Positions 45,830 through 58,516 are shown, counted from the first letter of the stretch. The stretch is 64,000 bases of DNA from Hemerocallis citrina (GCA_017893485.1 CM030363.1:114118004-114182003); one strand, 5' to 3'. Program-made: numbers and translations. The notes: a model not told the origin generated them from the letters alone.

Positions 45830-47946
45830 GTAACTCGAGATGTCGGACCACTCCTCTCCTGCTGCTAGTAATTTTTCCTTTGTTCTTTTTTCATTGTAAT
45901 AACGGCTAGCAACTTTAGAAGCAGCCGACCATTAGATATTAGTAAATAAAGTTTTTCATATTTTTGGTACTATTGCATACCTCAGCCTTAAATTTTCTAA
46001 CCACACGATGGTCCGGAGTCCAGCACTCGGCTCGACTCTTCCTCCTCGGCACGTCTATAGACGAGCCAGGGGTAGATCGCCGTTCGAAATTGCTCCTGTA
46101 GCCGTTGAATGGATCAGAGTCCAACACTTGGCTCGACTTTGCTTCGCAAGTCCGCTCCTAAGTGGACTAGAAGCAGCTCGCCATTCGAAACTGCTCCTGC
46201 ATCTCTTAAATTACCCACACGATGGTTCGGAGTCCAGCACTCGGCTCGACTCTTCCTCCTCGGCACGTCTATAGACGAGCCAGGGGTAGATCGCCGTTCG
46301 AAATTGCTCCTGCAGCCGTTGAATGGATCGGAGTCCAACACTTGGCTCGACTTTGCTTCGCAAGTCCGCTCCTAAGCGGACTAGAAGCAGCTCGCCATTC
46401 GAAACTGGTCCTGCATCTCTTAAATTACCCACACGATGGTTCGGAGTCCAGCACTCGGCTCGACTCTTCCTCCTCGGCACGTCTATAGACGAGCCAGGGG
46501 TAGATCGCCGTTCGAAATTGCTCCTGCAGCCGTTGAATGGATCGGAGTCCAACACTTGGCTCGACTTTGCTTCGCAAGTCCGCTCCTAAGCGGACTAGAA
46601 GCAGCTCGCCATTCGAAACTGCTCCTGCATCTCTTAAACTACCCACACGATGGTTCGGAGTCCAGCACTCGGCTCGACTCTTCCTCCTCGGCACGTCTAT
46701 AGACGAACCGGGGGTAGATCGCCGTTCGAAATTGCTCCTGCAGCCTTTGAATGGATCGGAGTCCAACACTTGGCTCGACTTTGCTTCGCAAGTTCGCTCC
46801 TAAGCGGACTAGAAGCAGCTCGCCATTCGAAACTGCTCCCGCATCCCCCAAACTAAACTAATCTAACGATCGGATCTCTCCGACGACGTGACCCTACCTT
46901 TCCGACTCACCCTCGGTCGGACCAGGATCAGGAACAAAACACAGCCCTCGCGCGCCGAGCCGAGGTACCGGGTTACCGACCCTCGTATATGGCAAAAAAT
47001 CACTCCGAGGCGAAGCCACCGTCAGACTTTGCTTCGCAAGTTCGCTCCTAAGCGGACTAGAAGCAGCTCGCCATTCGAAACTGCTCCCGCATCCCCCAAA
47101 CTAAACTAATCTAACGATCGGATCTCTCCGACGACGTGACCCTACCTTTCCGACTCACCCTCGGTCGGACCAGGATCAGGAACAAAACACAGCCCTCGCG
47201 CGCCGAGCCGAGGTACCGGGTTACCGACCCTCGTATATGGCAAAAAATCACTCCGAGGCGAAGCCACCGTCAGATCGCCCCAGAAAGTGCGCTAGGGCAT
47301 GATGAGCGGATCTCATTCAGCCACGTGTCTGCAAAACGACAAGATAGTGTTTTCTTGGAAAGTGGACCCGCCTCAAGATCCGTGCAAACATCAGACGTCC
47401 CTGATTAGGCCACGTGGGCGCAGTCGGGAAACAACTGTGCGCCGAACCGAGGTACCGGGTTACCTGACCCTCGTATATGGCAAAAAATCACTCCGAGGCG
47501 AAGCCACCGTCAGATCGCCTCAGAAAGTGCGCTAGCGCGTGATGAGCGGATCTCGTTCAGTCACGTGTCCACAAAACAACAAGATATTGTTTTCTTGGGA
47601 ACCGGACCAACCTCGAGGTCCGTGCAGACATCAGACGCTCCTGATCGAGCCATGTGGGCGCAGTCGAGAAGCAACTATGCCTCAACGGCCACACCGAGCC
47701 TATGGCTCATAAACGCAGCGAAAAGGGAAAATTCGAGGATGAGGAGTTCGGCGAAGCGAACACCAGCCTCGTGGTTCGTCTTAAGCCTACTCTAGCTGAC
47801 AACCATAGCACAGATAAGAAGACAGTCAAGGACAATTCGGATAAAACAACTCCAATTCCATTAATAAGTTGGATAAAAGTTACAAAGCGGATTACAACAG
47901 CAAAAACTTGCAAGCAGATTTACAACACAGGGACACGACCAGCCCG
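45830..47946. repeat. C spacer after pol: 214-bp and 248-bp tandem repeats
   Basis: 45830-46000 is an AT-rich 3' end of pol. Four units of 214 bp start at 46008, 46222, 46436 and 46650 (CGGAGTCCAGCACTCGGCTC). Then a segment of about 248 bp is present twice (46845-47092 and 47093-47340), with a further partial unit at about 47440, carrying GGTTACCGACCCTCGTATATGG. From 47560 the sequence is unique and leads into the 3' end of the antisense gene. Frames on either strand repeat with the array and are not genes. Confidence 0.85.
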
Positions 47947-50288
47947 TTACTTCCGAGGAAGGGGAATACTCCATTTTAGAGACACTTTGGGTCGACGCTT
48001 CTTGACCTCCGAGCTCGAATCCAGGCCGACGAACCGGGACGCCTCCTCACCACTAGCCCTGACGGTCGCTCCTACCGAAGCACCGCTTGAAGACACCGCT
48101 ACACCGCTTTGGGCATCGGCGGCTGACCTGCCTACGAGGGGAGTCCGGCTCGCCGCTTGATAGAACGTGATTCCTCGCTCGATTTCCTCGCGGGTGCACG
48201 AGGTGCTCCGGACGTTGGCCCTCACCGGCTGAGGCTTGAGCCGAGCGATTTCTTCCTCCAGCTCGACGATGCGATCTTTCAAAGTGTCATCCTTCACTAT
48301 CACCTTAAACCGAGGGAGTTTCGCCGACCCGGGGTATTCGGCGCTGTCAGAGATAACGCGACGCAAGTGGGTCACTTCGATGCTCTTGTCGACAGTCACC
48401 CTCTGCAACTCTTCCACCTTCTTCGCCAAGCCGTCCCGTTCGGCTGAAATCCGAGCCAGTTCCTCTTCCCTAGTGGATAGCTCGGCCTCGACTATTCGCA
48501 GGTGGTGTAGTTCAGCTAAAGCATCGCTATGCCTTATCTCCAAGTTATGAAGTATTTTCCTCGTCAAGTGAACCTCACCCTCGAGACGATCCTCCCGAGA
48601 TCGTTTAAACAGCTCGGCTCGGCGCTGTTCGGCCGAAGTATTACAAGCCGGCTCGGCAATCTGAAATAAAAAAGAGGGCATTGGATACTTTTCATTCATT
48701 ACCGAGCCAAACACTTAGACAAAATCCGGAGTCAAAATACTTTTCATTCATTGAAAGGCGGTGGCCAGTCCGCAAAAGGCATTACAACGATCAGAACAAA
48801 AAAAAAACTACAAAGACTGAGGGGATCAAGGGTCCACCTTCGTCGCCACGCCTGCCACAGGTGCCTCGACGGAGGGTCCATTGACCTGGCCATCTCCCAC
48901 AGTCTCTCCATCCCGTCCTTCCTCGCCTTCGCCTTCGGCCTCGTCCTCTTCGCCTTCCTCCCCTTCGTCGTCCGAGGTCGGCGTTGGAAACAATTGATAG
49001 CCGACCCACTCGAAGCCGGGGACGCGCTCCTGAACGTGGTCGAGGGCCAGTTGGTAGGACTTCTCCATATTTTCCGCCATATGCTTCTTCGCCTCTTCCT
49101 CGACCTCCTTCTCCACCTCGGCTCGGATCTTCGTCGCCAGAGCCTCCTTCTCCGCTCTCTCCTCGGCCAAAGACTTCAGCGCCGCAGCTAAGTCCTCGGC
49201 AGCCTTGGCGGCCTTGGCAGACTCCGCATCGAGCCGCTCCTTGGCCTTCTCCAAATCCGACCCGAGATCCGCGACCCGGACTTCCAAGGCCTCAGCCCTC
49301 CTCTGCTCGGCCTCAAGCTCTTTGACCGCCCTGACCTTCGCCAGCCTGTCCTTGTCGCTGGCGGACTTCAGCTCCTTCTCCTGCGCGGCAAACGTCTCGA
49401 GGAGGTGGCCGAAGTGGCAAGTGGCCTACAGAGATAACAATCAGTAAAACACATGCCGAGTTGTAGACTTGGAGAAATTGGCAATACACTTACCGAAACG
49501 AGTGACCGGGCGATTTCGAAGGTGTCGTCACCGACCGTCCCCGCCTTCAGCGCCGCAACATCCTTCGGGGTCGCCAAGTGTTTGACGACCTGCACTGACA
49601 TCTGCGAATTGCCGAGGAACCCATCATGGTTCTTCACTCGCCAATTCGGCACGAACAGCTGCTTGTGCTGCTCTGTCAGAATCTCTTCGGCGGCCTGGGT
49701 TAGGGGCGGTGCCTCGATCGACAACGCCGCGTTCACATTAAAGACTCCCTCGATCACGCCAGGGACCGAAGAAGACGGGGGCTCCTCGGCGACGACCACC
49801 TCCGAGGGCGCCTCCACGGTCGGAGGAGGCGGAGGGATGGTTGAAGCGACGGTAGGTGCCGGGGTCGACGAAACAGTCGCGGCCGCCCTCTTCCTCTTCT
49901 TCCCCCCGGCCAGCTTAGATCTGTCCGCCATCATGGAGTTGAAGTCGATCTTCATGCCTTCTGCAACGGATCAAAAAAAAAAGAGAGAGGGGGGGGAACA
50001 AGTTAGCAGGCCGAACCAAAAACTTAGAAGAAAAATAATCAAAAACGAGATGTCAGGAGCATACTCGGGTTGATGGGGCTTAGGCCGCACCCGAACAACA
50101 CCTCCTCCGTCAAATCCCTCCAACTCAGTATCGGAAGGGCCATTATCCTCCTCGCCACCTCTTCCTCGGCATCCGACAAAACAGGGTCGGCGCGTGCGAA
50201 ATTCGGCACCTCCACCTTCCAACGGGTCGGGATGGGTCGGATCGCCTCACCCCTCACTATAAAAAACTTTTCCTTCCAACCCTTAATC
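47947..50288 (-). pseudogene. Accessory gene of C: end of exon 1, exons 2-4
   Basis: Minus strand. Exon 1 tail 50288-50065, intron 50064-49961, exon 2 49960-49494, intron 49493-49426, exon 3 49425-48838, intron 48837-48661, exon 4 48660-47947 (stop TAA 47949-47947). All introns are GT-AG and frame-keeping, and the sites match those in B. Exon 2: basic KKRKR, a Pro-rich run, NHDGFLGNSQM. Exon 3: a charged coiled coil (EQRRAEALEVRVADLGSDLE) and an acidic Asp/Glu-rich tail. Exon 4: a second coiled coil (DRIVELEEEIARL) and a Ser-rich basic end. Intron-3 retention would stop the protein at 48826. No internal stop is present. F separates it from its 5' part. Confidence 0.72.
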
Positions 50289-50293
50289 GAGTC
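50289..50293. repeat. Target-site duplication of F, left copy
   Basis: gagtc; the right copy is 55222-55226. Confidence 0.92.
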
Positions 50294-53200
50294 TGTAACG
50301 ACCCGAAAAATAGCATATGGCTATTTTGCATCGAAATGTGTGCGCGATTGAGAATTTCGCGCGATCATGGATTTTCTGATAATAATTGTTTTAATTGAGA
50401 AATATAAGATATATTGTCTATTTTATTTTTATTTTCGAATTTAAATTATTTTATACGGATTATCTACAAAGTAATTTTAATGTATTTTGTATTGTTTGGA
50501 TTATTAAAGTAAAGAGTTGGGTTTTATTTGAAATGTATTAAGTTAGAGGGCTTATACGAAACATTCCCTTAGATATTTTCTATCTATTATTTTCTATTTC
50601 CCTTTTTACAAAAAAACCCCTTCTCTCTCTCTCCTTATTCTCCTTTTCTTCACTTCTTCTTCTTCCGTTCGTTCTCCATCCCGAACCCAAAGAACCCCAC
50701 ACCACCGGCCTCCTTCTCCTCCTCCGTTCGCTTCCAACCGACGAGAAACCCCGACCCCCACCTCCATCTTCTTCCGTTCCCTTCTTCTTCTCCGTCTTGT
50801 TCGATGCCGAACCCAAAAGAACCCCGACCTCCCCCCCCGTTCGTCCACGCCGCCGATCGAAGAAACCCCAACCCCACCTCCGTTCCATTCTTCTTCTCCT
50901 TCTTTCCTTCCATTTCCATCCCGATCGAAAGAACCAAACGAACCCATCAATGATACCTCCCCACCTCAAAATCCATCTCCATTTCTTCGTCAATTTCGAA
51001 TTAAGTTGAGGGTTAGATTAATGGAGGGATTCTCTACATGGTGGTGTTGTCGGATTTTCGATTGGATTTCGAAAGGTAAAACCCTAACTATTTTATTGTA
51101 TAAAAGTTAGTTGGGTTTATTTTTATTGAGTAGGAATGTTAGGGTAGAGAGATTTAGAGATATTGGAAATTGTAGATGTGAAAAATTAGTAGGTTATTAG
51201 AGAGATTGTGAGTTGTTAGTAAAATAGGGTTTTGGGTTTGTAAAAGAGAACTATATGGGTATGGATTAATTCTCGTATTGTAATAGAAATTATAGTTGAG
51301 CTACTAGAATATTTTAGAAGCGATTTGGTAATTATTTGGGGATGAAAATACCATAGGCATTAGATCATCACGTGCATCGCACGTGTATATTCCAAGCGTT
51401 CAGTAAACGCTTGTGTGATATTTGGGGATAGTGTTATTAGCTTTTATGATTGATTTGAATTATTTGAGTTTAATTGCTTTGAAATTGATGATAGGATATA
51501 TTGCGACTTTGGAGGCAAAGTGGCATGGCGCTTCGGATCTTCGCAGAAAATGGTGAGTTGGTTTATTATATATTTGTGGTTTGAAGAATATGTGAGTATT
51601 GAATTATTATGTACTTTTTGAGAAACAAGTGAGTTATATTATTTATATATTGTCGTGGTTTAAAGATATATGTGAGTTAATTTATTATGTGTTTTTGGTG
51701 TGTTAAAAATTATGTGAGTATGATTTATCATATGTATTATGTGAGTTAGTTTGTTTATATATTTGTGTATTTTATGATTTAAAGATATATGTGAGTTAGT
51801 ATATTTATATATTTTGTAGGTTGATGAATATGTGAGTTAATTTATCTAGGTATTTTGTGATTTAAGAAATATGTGGTGAGTTATATCATATATATATATA
51901 TATTTTCGTGGTTTAAAGATATGTGTGAGTTATTTTAATTACATATTTTGTGGTTAAGAATATGTGAGTGTTAATTCATTTATGTATTTTGTGGTTTAAA
52001 GAAATAAGTAAGTATCGATTTATTTACGTATTTTTGTGATCGTAAAAAGTTGGTGAAATTAACTATTTTGAGCATATAAAAACCTATATAATGGATGAGT
52101 TATATTTAGATGATGATATCAAAATATGGGTGTATGGTTTATATACGTATTTTGATGTTTTGAAGAAGTTCGAATAAACTAAAGTATTGTTATAAATTTA
52201 TGGATCAAAGGGATCCCATAAAAAGTATGAATGGTAGGACTTGAGAGAATAACATAAAGATGAGTGTTGTCTATGTCAAAAAAAGAACCCATTCATGCTC
52301 GTGAACAATGAAGAAGATCATGGTTAAGCTGTAGTAGAATATCATGTTTGGGTCGATTTTAGAAAGAAGCTCATGTTTGAATTGATTATAGTAGATAGGC
52401 CATGATGAGTTGATTTTAGAAGGATACCATGCTTAAGTTAACTATAGTAGATTCTTTTGTTGCTTCTAATTATAGAAGATCAAGTTTGCTAGTAAGCACA
52501 GTTGATTGCTTCTAGGTTTGATTACCTGTATGATTGTTTGTATGTGGTTTTGCGCGTACGTGGCTCGACTGGCCCGTATGTAGCTGTGGGTCTCATACGC
52601 AGCTTATTTGGCTCGTATGTGTGTTGTTGTCTCATACGCGGCTCGACTGGCCCGTATGTAGATGTTGGTCTCATACGGAGCTTATTTGGCTCGTATGCAT
52701 GTTGTTGTCTCATACGCGGCTCGACTGGCCCGTATGTAGCTGTTGGTCCCATACGTAGCTGTTTAGCTCGTATGTGTTTTTGGTTACTCGTATGTAGCTT
52801 CTTGGCTAATACGCAGTTTGTTGTGCTCATCTAGGGTGATATCATTGCCCTAGGGCTATCGACCATTAAGACGTGTGTTTAGCTTACTCCTAAGGAACTG
52901 TGGACGAGTCACTTCGCGGGTGCCGTCAGATCTTAACCGTTGGTTGATTGCGGACCGGAGTGTGACGAAATCCAAGTTCAGGATAGTAGCATGCGAATAC
53001 GTTCGTATTGCCGGGGTCTTGAATCGATAGGCCATGAACCAGATCCTGAGGGATTCTGGTGAGTTTAGGTTGAGCAGCCTAATAGAGTTATCTTGCGAAG
53101 TCTAATTTAAGACCTAGCATGTTGTGTAATGTTGTCATTCCTAGGATTGTTCAGGGTTAGGAACATCATTAAGGTAGTGACTTATAAAGATCATTTTACT

Positions 53201-55221
53201 GCGACCCTTTGCCGAAAAGAGAGGAGTTGGTTGTAGGTAGCGCCTTACGACCAACTCGTCCCTCGAAGCAGGCCTTAGGTGGTGTTATTGGGTTGTACCT
53301 TCCTGTCAAAGGGATACGTACGGTGCCTTCTCACGAGTTAGGAGCATGGGATGCATATCGCACACTGTTAATTCCTGAAGTGCCATGATAAGGCGGCGGA
53401 GCTAGGGGAATGGACCCCGGAACTTCGTCGGGTCCTTGGCCAGGAGAGAGCGAACAGGCCATAGATCACGGTCTATGAGTTAGGGGCGACACAGGATAGG
53501 CTTTGTATGCTATACTGCGCTCGGAGAGACCCCGTGTTCGTCTGGTTTTTGAGTGAGGTCCGGTGTACCGGGTAGTAGTGGCAAACATAGACACCATGAG
53601 CGTACTGCATTGGTGGGACTTGACCACATTTGCAACCTCATCAGTCATGTAGTATCTGTCAGGAACAGGTTGTGTACAATTAGAAATTCATAACGCGGGT
53701 TCAAATCCCTATATTTGGAGAAACGGCTTGAGATGGGGCGCATGTATTTATGGGCTGCATGTTGCTTCGGAGACTTGCTCGCATTAGAATAAGAGCATCA
53801 TCGCACTAGTAAATCTGGCATTAGAATAAGAGCATCATCGCATTAGTAATCTTGCATTAGAATAAGAGTATCATTGTATTGGTAATTTGCATTAGAGTTA
53901 AGTCATAACATACACTGGCACAAATTATATGTACACGTGTCCTTTCCATTCAAGTTGAATTGCGAGTGTGATAGTTGGAGTAGATTAATAACCAAGCTAT
54001 GGGCTTGGGATGTGATTGTGTTATTACCAAACTATGTTGGGATATGGGGTGTATTGTGATAAAATGCAAGTAAATGGTAAGGTGAAATGAGATGTTAGGT
54101 TGGACATGAATGAATGTGGTAGTATGAGGATGAAGGCATATGTTTATGATGTGATACGTGAGATAAGGAAACAAAATCAATATTGTATTATGAGAGTGGT
54201 TTTCCAAATGGTTACTAAATATAAGTAGGTTATGAGCGGGTATAGATATACATACAGGTGATGACTCAGAGAGTATTTGATGAAAAATCTCATTTATGAT
54301 GTTATATGTTCAGATGCCAAGTAAGATTTGTTTATCTTGGTAATTGTGAGTTCGTTATGTTTTTACTTGTAAGTTTAATTTATTTACTTATTTAATAAAT
54401 TATACTCACACCAGAAATGGCTAACCCCTTAGTGTTTGGGGGTTAGGGAGTCCCTGGGCTACCCTAGGTCCCTACTGTTACAGGTCCTCAGCAGTGCAGA
54501 GGTGAGGTGTAGGTACAGGTTCCGTGGAGTGGAGCTCCAGTTATAATTTGTTGTTATGTTTTAATTGTAAATAGTAAAGATTTATGCTTTAAATTGTATT
54601 TTTGATGTATAAGTATGAGAATGATGAGGAAGAGCATAGTGTGAGGCAGCAGGATATGGTTTCGACCCGTACCCATTTCGTTGTGGAGTGTCGGGCGTCG
54701 TGGTAGGTTTTTACAGGTTATTTTCTAAAAACTTACTACGTTTTCAAAAGGATTTATGCTTTTTAATTGATATTTGTTAAACCGTTATGAGTTTGGCCCC
54801 CAGAGCATATATATATATTGCCTGTGTGATGATGCTCATTTTGGCCTGGGGAGCCCATATTATTATTGCCTGTGATGTAAGCTACGGAATTTAGAGCAAA
54901 ATTCCGTAAGCTTTTCTGTGTTTTGGGCAAAAAATACAAGGGAGACTCTGCCCAAATTTTCTTTGAAACATAACTATTTTAGTTTATGTTTAAAGTGATA
55001 TAGAAATTGGAAGAATTGATTTTGGAGTCAAAAAAAGAAAAGAAAAGGGGCAGGCAGTACAGTTTGGTACTACAAACTGATATTTGTAATTACTGCGTAG
55101 TAACTCTGTGTTGAAGAAAAGTTTTTAAATTTTCCAGTTTTTCTGTGTCTCGAGATTAATTGAAGGAAAGATCTTGGCATGTGTCACGGTTTCCCAGCAA
55201 CGGGGAGATCGGGGCGTTACA
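50294..55221 (+). mobile_element. Element F: solo LTR (4928 bp), related to the LTR of E
   Basis: TGTAACGACC...GGGGCGTTACA flanked by gagtc on both sides and without any internal domain: the product of LTR-LTR recombination, or of loss of one LTR and the core. The 3' end resembles E's (GTGTCACGGTTTCCC) and D's (GGGGCGTTACA). It shares with E a TACG-rich repeat block (52556-52800 here, about 11820-12060 in E) and the CCCTTTG-ACGGG-type segment near 53300. Contents: a CT-rich leader (50600-51000), AT-rich minisatellite of about 60 bp (51540-52010, GTGAGTTA/TTTATATATTT), CACGTG motifs at 51369, 51380 and 53934, and repeats of GCATTAGAATAAGAG (53780-53890). Confidence 0.92.
52502..52834 (+). repeat. 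TACG-rich imperfect repeat in F
   Basis: Units of about 78 bp with GGCTCGACTGGCCCGTATGTAG and short inverted TACG/CGTA motifs. The frame is open for 110 codons (repeat RGSTGPYVAVGLIRSLFGSY). The same frame is open in both E LTRs on the element-sense strand (12088-11855 and 18824-18591). There is no start context or domain that marks a gene. I treat it as a repeat; see the finding. Confidence 0.6.
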
Positions 55222-55973
55222 GAGTCAGGGTTTTCTACAATCTTGACTCCCTTCCTCGGCCCCAAGTAGTATCGGTACTCCGTCTTGTGCTGACGGTTCA
55301 CTCGATACATCCCTCGGAAGACCGTGAGATCCGGCTGCACCTCGGCACGGTAGCACTGAAGCATAAAGGCATTCACGTGGCGCCATGTGTTCGGCATGAA
55401 CTGGGTTGGCGCGAGGCAATACCAGCCGAGGATCTCGAGGATGAACGGGTGCAGAGGGAAACGCAACCCGGCATGGAAGGAGTCGACGTCGAACATGCAC
55501 ATGTCCGAAGAAGGCAACTTAGAATTCGCTCGTATCCCAGGACCTGGAAGAATTAGTCTGTACTCCGGAGGGATAGCGAAAGCCCTTCTAACCCGGAGCA
55601 GGTCCTCCTCGGATACCAAAGTGATGAGCTCATCCGCCTCGGTGGCAATTTCCGGATTGGGCTCTTCGACGATCTTGGACTTCCCATAGATCGCCTTCTC
55701 TAGCAAGTCCCCCTGGTACTGCCTGACCCCCGAATGACCGGACAGGACGGAAGGATACCGTCCTATCTCGCCTGCCTGCTTCGGATTCTCCACAATCACC
55801 TCCACAATGGGGGATTGGGTCTCTACCCTCCTCTTCTTCTTCCCCTTCCTCGTCTCGACTACAGAAGGTTCAGCGGCTTGCTTACCCTTCCTCCTAATCT
55901 CCGACCTCCTCCTCTCCTCGGCACTCTCGTCGCCCGAAGACGAAGCCCCACTCCCCGAATCTACTCGAGACAT
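55222..55973 (-). pseudogene. Accessory gene of C, exon 1 (5' part, cut by F)
   Basis: Minus-strand ATG at 55973-55971 (MSRVDSGSGASSSGDES). Residues 1-60 are Ser/Arg/Lys-rich with KGKKKRR. Residues about 110-245 resemble the plant 'putative gypsy type transposon' region (LPGPGIRANSKLPS, FDVDSFHAGL, PLHPFILEILGWY, MPNTWRHVN). The frame is open up to F at 55221 and resumes at 50288 in phase. Ignoring F, the four exons total 2745 nt, 915 codons including stop, with no lesion, in contrast to C's damaged pol. Transcription would run from near the 3' LTR toward pol. Function unknown. The N-terminal match is from memory of the family, not a search. Confidence 0.75.
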
Positions 55974-58516
55974 CTCTAGGAAAAGTATTCAGACTAAGTA
56001 AACTAACCTTTTGAAGTGACGTCTACGGTCGGAATACCCTTGCCGGAAATCGCCTGGCCCACGCAACAGCTAACGGAAATGCCTTGGGAAGGAAATCGCC
56101 GCTAGCAGAGCTCTTAGAGAACGAAAGTAAAAAACTTGAGTTAAAAGTGAGAAGTGAGCTTTGAGAGTAAGAGTGAGCGCTTTTAACCCCTCCAAGTTGG
56201 GCCTCCTTGGGAAACGCAAAAAGCCCAACAGGGAGCCAAAGCGACAGGCGGAAGCGGAAAAAATACGGAGCCTACTCAGAGCAAGAGACCCTTAAAAATG
56301 CCAAGTCAACGTCTCGGCCACGCACTAGAAACCCATAGGACGCCCCAGCTACATAATTGTGTGCCTCGGCCAGTCAACTTCGATGCGCCGAGCCGAGATA
56401 CCGGGGTACCGACCCTCGTATATGGCAAAAAATCGTTCCGAGGCGAAGTCACCGTCGGATCTCCTTAAAACTCGCGACGAAATCTGATGGACGGTTCAGA
56501 TCGTGCCATGCCCACAAAACGACAAGATAGCGTTTTCTCGTGATCTGAACCCCATCCTCGAGATGCGCGTCAAGATGGACCGTCCAGATCCAGCCACGCG
56601 TCCCTCCTTGCTGCCTGCCATCGGTTCGCCCAGCCGAGCTACCGAACAGCTCAGCCGAGCCACCGAGCCACTAAGTGCCGAGGAAGCGACCCCTCAGGAA
56701 AGCGCCTCCAAGACACAACTTTGTACCTCGGCCAGTCAACTTCGATGCGCCGAGCCGAGATACCGGGGTACCGACCCTCGTATATGGCAAAAAATCACTC
56801 CGAGGCGAAGTCACCGTCGGATCTCCTTAAAACTCGCGACGAAATCTGATGGACGGTTCAGATCGTGCCACGCCCACAAAACGACAAGATAGCATTTTCT
56901 CGTGATCTGAACCCCATCCTCGAGATGCGCGTCAAGATGGACCGTCCAGATCCAGCCACGCGTCCCTCCTTGCTGCCTGCCATCGGTTCGCCCAGCCGAG
57001 CTCCCGAACAGCTCAGCCGAGCCACCGAGCCACTAAGTGCCGAGGAGGCGACCCCTCAGGAAAGCGCCTCCCAAACACACAACTTTGTACCTCGGTCAGT
57101 CAACTCCGATGCGCCGAGCCGGGGTACCGGGGTACCGACCCTCGTATATGGCAAAAATCCGCTCCGAGGCATATCAGCCGTCGGATCTTGCCAAAAAACA
57201 CGCTCGTCATGATGGACGGTCCAGATTTCGCCACGTCCACTAAACGACAAGATAACGTTTTTTGGGGATCCACGCTGAGATGGACGGCTCAGATGATGCC
57301 ACGTACCTCGGAACCATCGAGCCATCCGAGCCGAAGCGCCGACCCAACGAACCGGGGTGCCGAGACGCCGAGCCGGAGTACCGAGGTACCGACCCTCGTA
57401 TAAGGCAAAAAAATCGCTCCGACCCATATCAGCCGTTGGATCTGGCCAAAAAGCGCGCTCGTCATGATGGACGGCTCAGATGATGCCACGTACTTCGGAA
57501 CCGCCGAGCCGAAGCACCGAGCCATACGAACCAAGTTGTCGAGGCGCCGAGCCGGAGTACCGAGGTACCGACCCTTGTATGTGGCAAAAAAATCGTTCCG
57601 ACCCATATCAGCCGTTGGATCTTGCCAAAAAGCGCGCTAGTCATGATGGACGGCTCAGATGATGCCACGTACTTCGGAACCGCCGAGCCGAAGCACCGAG
57701 CCATACGAACCGAGGTGCCGAGGCGCCGAGCCGGGGTACCGGGGTACCGACCCTCGTATATGGCAAAAAATCGCTCCGACCCATATCAGCCGTTGGATCT
57801 TGTCAAAAAGCGCGCTCGTCATGATGGACGGCCCAGATTTGGCCACGTCCACTAAACGACAAGATAGCGCTTTACGGGGATCCGTGCTGAGATAGACGGC
57901 TCAGATGATGCCACGTACTTCGGAACCGCCGAGCCGAAGCACCGAGCCGTTCGAACCGAGGTGCCGAGACGCCGAGCCGGAGTGCCGGAGTACCGAACCT
58001 CACATACGGCGAAAAAGCGAGCCGAAGAACAGGAGCCACTCGATCTCTCCGAAAATCACGCTGCGCTCTGATCAAGGGCTCTGATGACGCCACGTCATAA
58101 ATGGGTATTTAAAATCAATTTTAATTTATTTTAATCGTTTTATTTATTTAAAAATTGCGAAAAAAACACCAAAAATTCGGGAAAATTCACTGGAAAATCT
58201 AGAAAATAATTATAAATTCGGGGTAATATTTTCGAACCCCTGAACAAACAATTATTGCCTAGAATGTATCGTGAGGGCCCCCGGACGGCTGGTTAACGCA
58301 TCGCAAAATTAAATAGATAATCCGAAAAAGTAGATAATGACCGTTGGGCACTCAGAGATGCTTAAAAACAAATTGCAACTTCCAAAAACACACTACTACC
58401 CCCTTTAAGATTCGAAACCCTCCATTTGGACTCCGATACAGCTCCGCCAGCCATTAGAACAGTTAAACTACTCCTCAAAGACTGATCGAACTCAGTCTTT
58501 AGGAGTAGGGGGCTCG
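55974..58516. repeat. C spacer upstream of the accessory gene: tandem repeats, PPT
   Basis: 55974-56360 is the leader and promoter side of the accessory gene (minus strand; TTAAAAG at about 56193). Units of about 362 bp start near 56364, 56726 and 57090 (CCTCGGCCAGTCAACTTCG). Shorter units of about 180-250 bp follow, with ACGTACTTCGG or a variant near 57300, 57488, 57667 and 57915. All carry a GGTACCGACCCTCGTATATGG-like block, the mirror of the repeats beyond the gene at 46960-47500. An AT-rich stretch (58100-58330) is followed by a GGAGTAGGGGGCTCG polypurine tract (58502-58516) abutting the LTR. Confidence 0.82.

Noticed and set aside
46008..46856. Families of 70-114-codon frames on both strands
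   Set aside because: They repeat with the 214-bp tandem units and carry no domain.
50580..51009. Arg/Gly/Glu-rich frames (95-137 codons) in F
   Set aside because: Low-complexity products of a CT-rich leader; three overlapping frames look equally open.
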